Made by a program: the position numbers and the translations under genes. Below are positions 33,731 through 34,875 of a stretch of DNA of 34,875 nt, one piece after another. Source of the stretch: Streptomyces brasiliensis (GTDB lineage: Bacteria > Actinomycetota > Actinomycetes > Streptomycetales > Streptomycetaceae); NCBI RefSeq assembly GCF_014647875.1, contig NZ_BMQA01000063.1, positions 1 to 34,875 of the forward strand, read 5' to 3'. Within the stretch, counting starts at the first letter, position 1; the number at the start of each line of letters is the position of its first letter. Below the pieces are notes generated by a model. It was not told where the DNA came from. It searched no databases and saw nothing but the letters and a program-made list of their open reading frames with translations.

Positions 33731-33771
33731 CGCGGGTGACCGCCGCCTCCCCGGGGCGGCGGTCACCCGCG
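33731..33771. terminator. Bidirectional terminator between convergent genes
   Basis: A 17-bp perfect stem, 33731-33747 (beginning CGCGGGTGACC) with 33755-33771 (ending TCACCCGCG), closes on a 7-base loop. It lies 17 bases after the peptidase stop and 22 bases after the opposing gene's stop. No T-run follows on either strand, as is common in Streptomyces, so it probably acts on both transcripts. Confidence 0.8.
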
Positions 33772-33793
33772 CGGTGTTCTCCGGCAGGGGTGT

Positions 33794-34819
33794 TCAGTAA
33801 CTGAACTGCTGGATCTGCTGGTCGTTCGGGCCGTACGTCCAGCCGGTCCTCGTTCGCGGATCCAGCTGGACGGCGTTCTCGGCCCCGCCGTGGCCGCCGA
33901 CGACGAAGCCGGTCAGCGTGCGGATCACCGCCCCGGATCCGAGGTCCACGACCGCCAGTTGGCCGGTGGCGTTGTTGTCCGGCACCCACATCCCCGCACC
34001 GAAGTACGGCTGGCCCTCCGGCGTCGGGTACGAGACGACGGCGATCCCGTGGACGCCGTCCACCGCGAGGGCGGAGGGCTTGCCCAACCGCACACTGACG
34101 ACGTCGCCCGCCGCGCCCGTGGTCTCGTCGACCGGGGTGAGCACGCCCGTGGGTACGACGTTGACGCTGATCACGGTGGCCGAGAGGTTGAACAGCGACC
34201 CGGTACCGTCCGAGGCGATGCCATGGCTGCACCCGGAGGTGCTGCCGAGGCCGGTCACCGTGCGCGCGGTGAGATCGACCCGGGCCGGGGTGACACTGCC
34301 GAGGCAGTTGAACGGTCCGGCCGCCTTGGCCAGGAAGACGTCCCCGCTGCGGGTGTCGACGGTCAGCAGGCTGTAGGTGCCGGCGGCGACGCCGGCGGGG
34401 TCGGCCGGGATCGGCTCGCCCGCGGTGCCCGTGCCGAGGTCGACGGGCAGGACCAGGTCGGCGTTGCCGGAACCGTGCAGCAGCAGGGCGCCCTTGCCGT
34501 GCACGTCGTCCACCCGGCCGCTGACGTAGGTGTACTCGTCCGCGGGGAGTGTGGTGACGCCGGTCAGCGTGTCCGTACCGGTGTTCCACGTCTCCACCCG
34601 CACGTCACCGCCTTCCGCCCGGCGGTGCACCAGCAGGACGCGATCCGCGGTGGCGCCCACGACCTGGTACGACGCGCCGGAAGCCGGGTCCGAGGTGATG
34701 GCGTCGCCGTAGCGCCCGGTCGCCGTCGCGTAGTGGCGGACCTCTGCGCCACCGGAGGCCGTTTCGAGGGCCGCGACGGAGTGGGCAGAGGCTGTCGCAC
34801 AACCTCGCCCTAACGGCGG
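33794..34819 (-). pseudogene. 5'-truncated paralogue of the peptidase C-terminal domain
   Basis: An open frame of about 340 codons encoding a beta-propeller-like protein. It ends in VQLDPRTRTGWTYGPNDQQI followed by QQFSY, closely like the peptidase's LDPGTRSGYLVNPWADGLER plus FTY. Shared blocks also include VVGA near the start, GP-(x)-C-L-G-(x)-V with the later DGxG (around GPFNCLGSVTPARVDL and SDGTGS), and DNNA...VVDLGSGAV. The homologous reading continues upstream of the first usable start (GTG 34660) as far as about 34800, and the frame meets a stop at 34820-34822 with no start between. The N-terminal part, possibly including a signal or a peptidase domain, is missing. A short product from 34660 would have no signal peptide, so I treat it as broken. 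Confidence 0.65.
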
Positions 34820-34875
34820 TCAAGAGCGATTCGTTGTTCGATTCCAACCGTTGTGAAGGCTTTGGAATCTTGGTT
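34820..34875. other. Right edge of window, unassigned
   Basis: These last bases are less G+C-rich than the rest and show no gene. They adjoin the point where homology of the truncated propeller gene ends, so they may belong to whatever insertion or deletion broke it. Too little is visible to identify an insertion-sequence end. Confidence 0.3.

Noticed and set aside
31626..34589. Nearly 1000-codon minus-strand frame opposite the peptidase
   Set aside because: Low-complexity Arg/Gly/Val translation with no motif; it crosses two real genes and their terminator.
34825..34850. tRNA-like T-loop (GTTCGATTCC) near the right edge
   Set aside because: The stem does not pair with a normal 7-base loop and no acceptor, D or anticodon arm can be found around it.

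Overview
The window is very G+C-rich DNA with strong third-position G/C bias, frequent GTG starts and families typical of mycelial actinobacteria: a two-domain small laccase, a DUF574-type methyltransferase and a fused RsbU/RsbW-type phosphatase. It most likely comes from a Streptomyces or close relative. The mix of secreted proteins, accessory oxidoreductases and several broken genes resembles a chromosome arm; that placement is inference.

Layout. Positions 1-6780 form a secreted oxidative block: a copper protein (minus strand, runs off the window), a divergent small laccase, and a 1347-residue secreted protein combining ThuA, a discoidin-like insert, a soluble-type PQQ sugar dehydrogenase, PKD and DUF1080, closed by a strong terminator. 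Positions 6946-12243 hold two methyltransferases (one apparently leaderless), a secreted protein of unknown role, and decayed ltrA and aldo/keto reductase genes. A leaderless-looking mntP follows and ends inside a 164-bp hairpin element resembling a MITE.

Positions 18416 down to 12977 (minus strand) form the centrepiece: a cupredoxin-fold protein, an alcohol-dehydrogenase-type quinoprotein, then pqqA, pqqB, pqqC, pqqD and pqqE, tightly packed with good ribosome sites. The dehydrogenase keeps the family's catalytic residues, its vicinal disulfide, and the extra aspartate that marks lanthanide-using members, but has no signal peptide. The cupredoxin-like partner also lacks a signal peptide and appears to have lost the usual type-1 copper ligands. 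Immediately upstream are katG and a GAF-LytTR regulator, plausibly the redox-protection and control parts of the same unit.

Positions 22681-25650 are a scarred region: LysR and aldehyde dehydrogenase fragments fused tail to tail, an intact GH13 glucosidase, and the C-terminal stub of a LacI regulator. Positions 25805-34875 carry a PAS-GAF-SpoIIE-HATPase phosphatase, a LuxR regulator convergent to it, a very large secreted peptidase with a sedolisin-like (Glu/Asp/Ser) active site, and a convergent 5'-truncated gene whose product is a paralogue of the peptidase's C-terminal domain.

Common thread: the pqq operon makes the cofactor for two unrelated quinoproteins in the window, one apparently cytoplasmic and one secreted. 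The most promising candidate for a poorly described system is the signal-less quinoprotein plus the copper-ligand-free cupredoxin. All family assignments come from reading translated sequence and remembered motifs; no database search was run.
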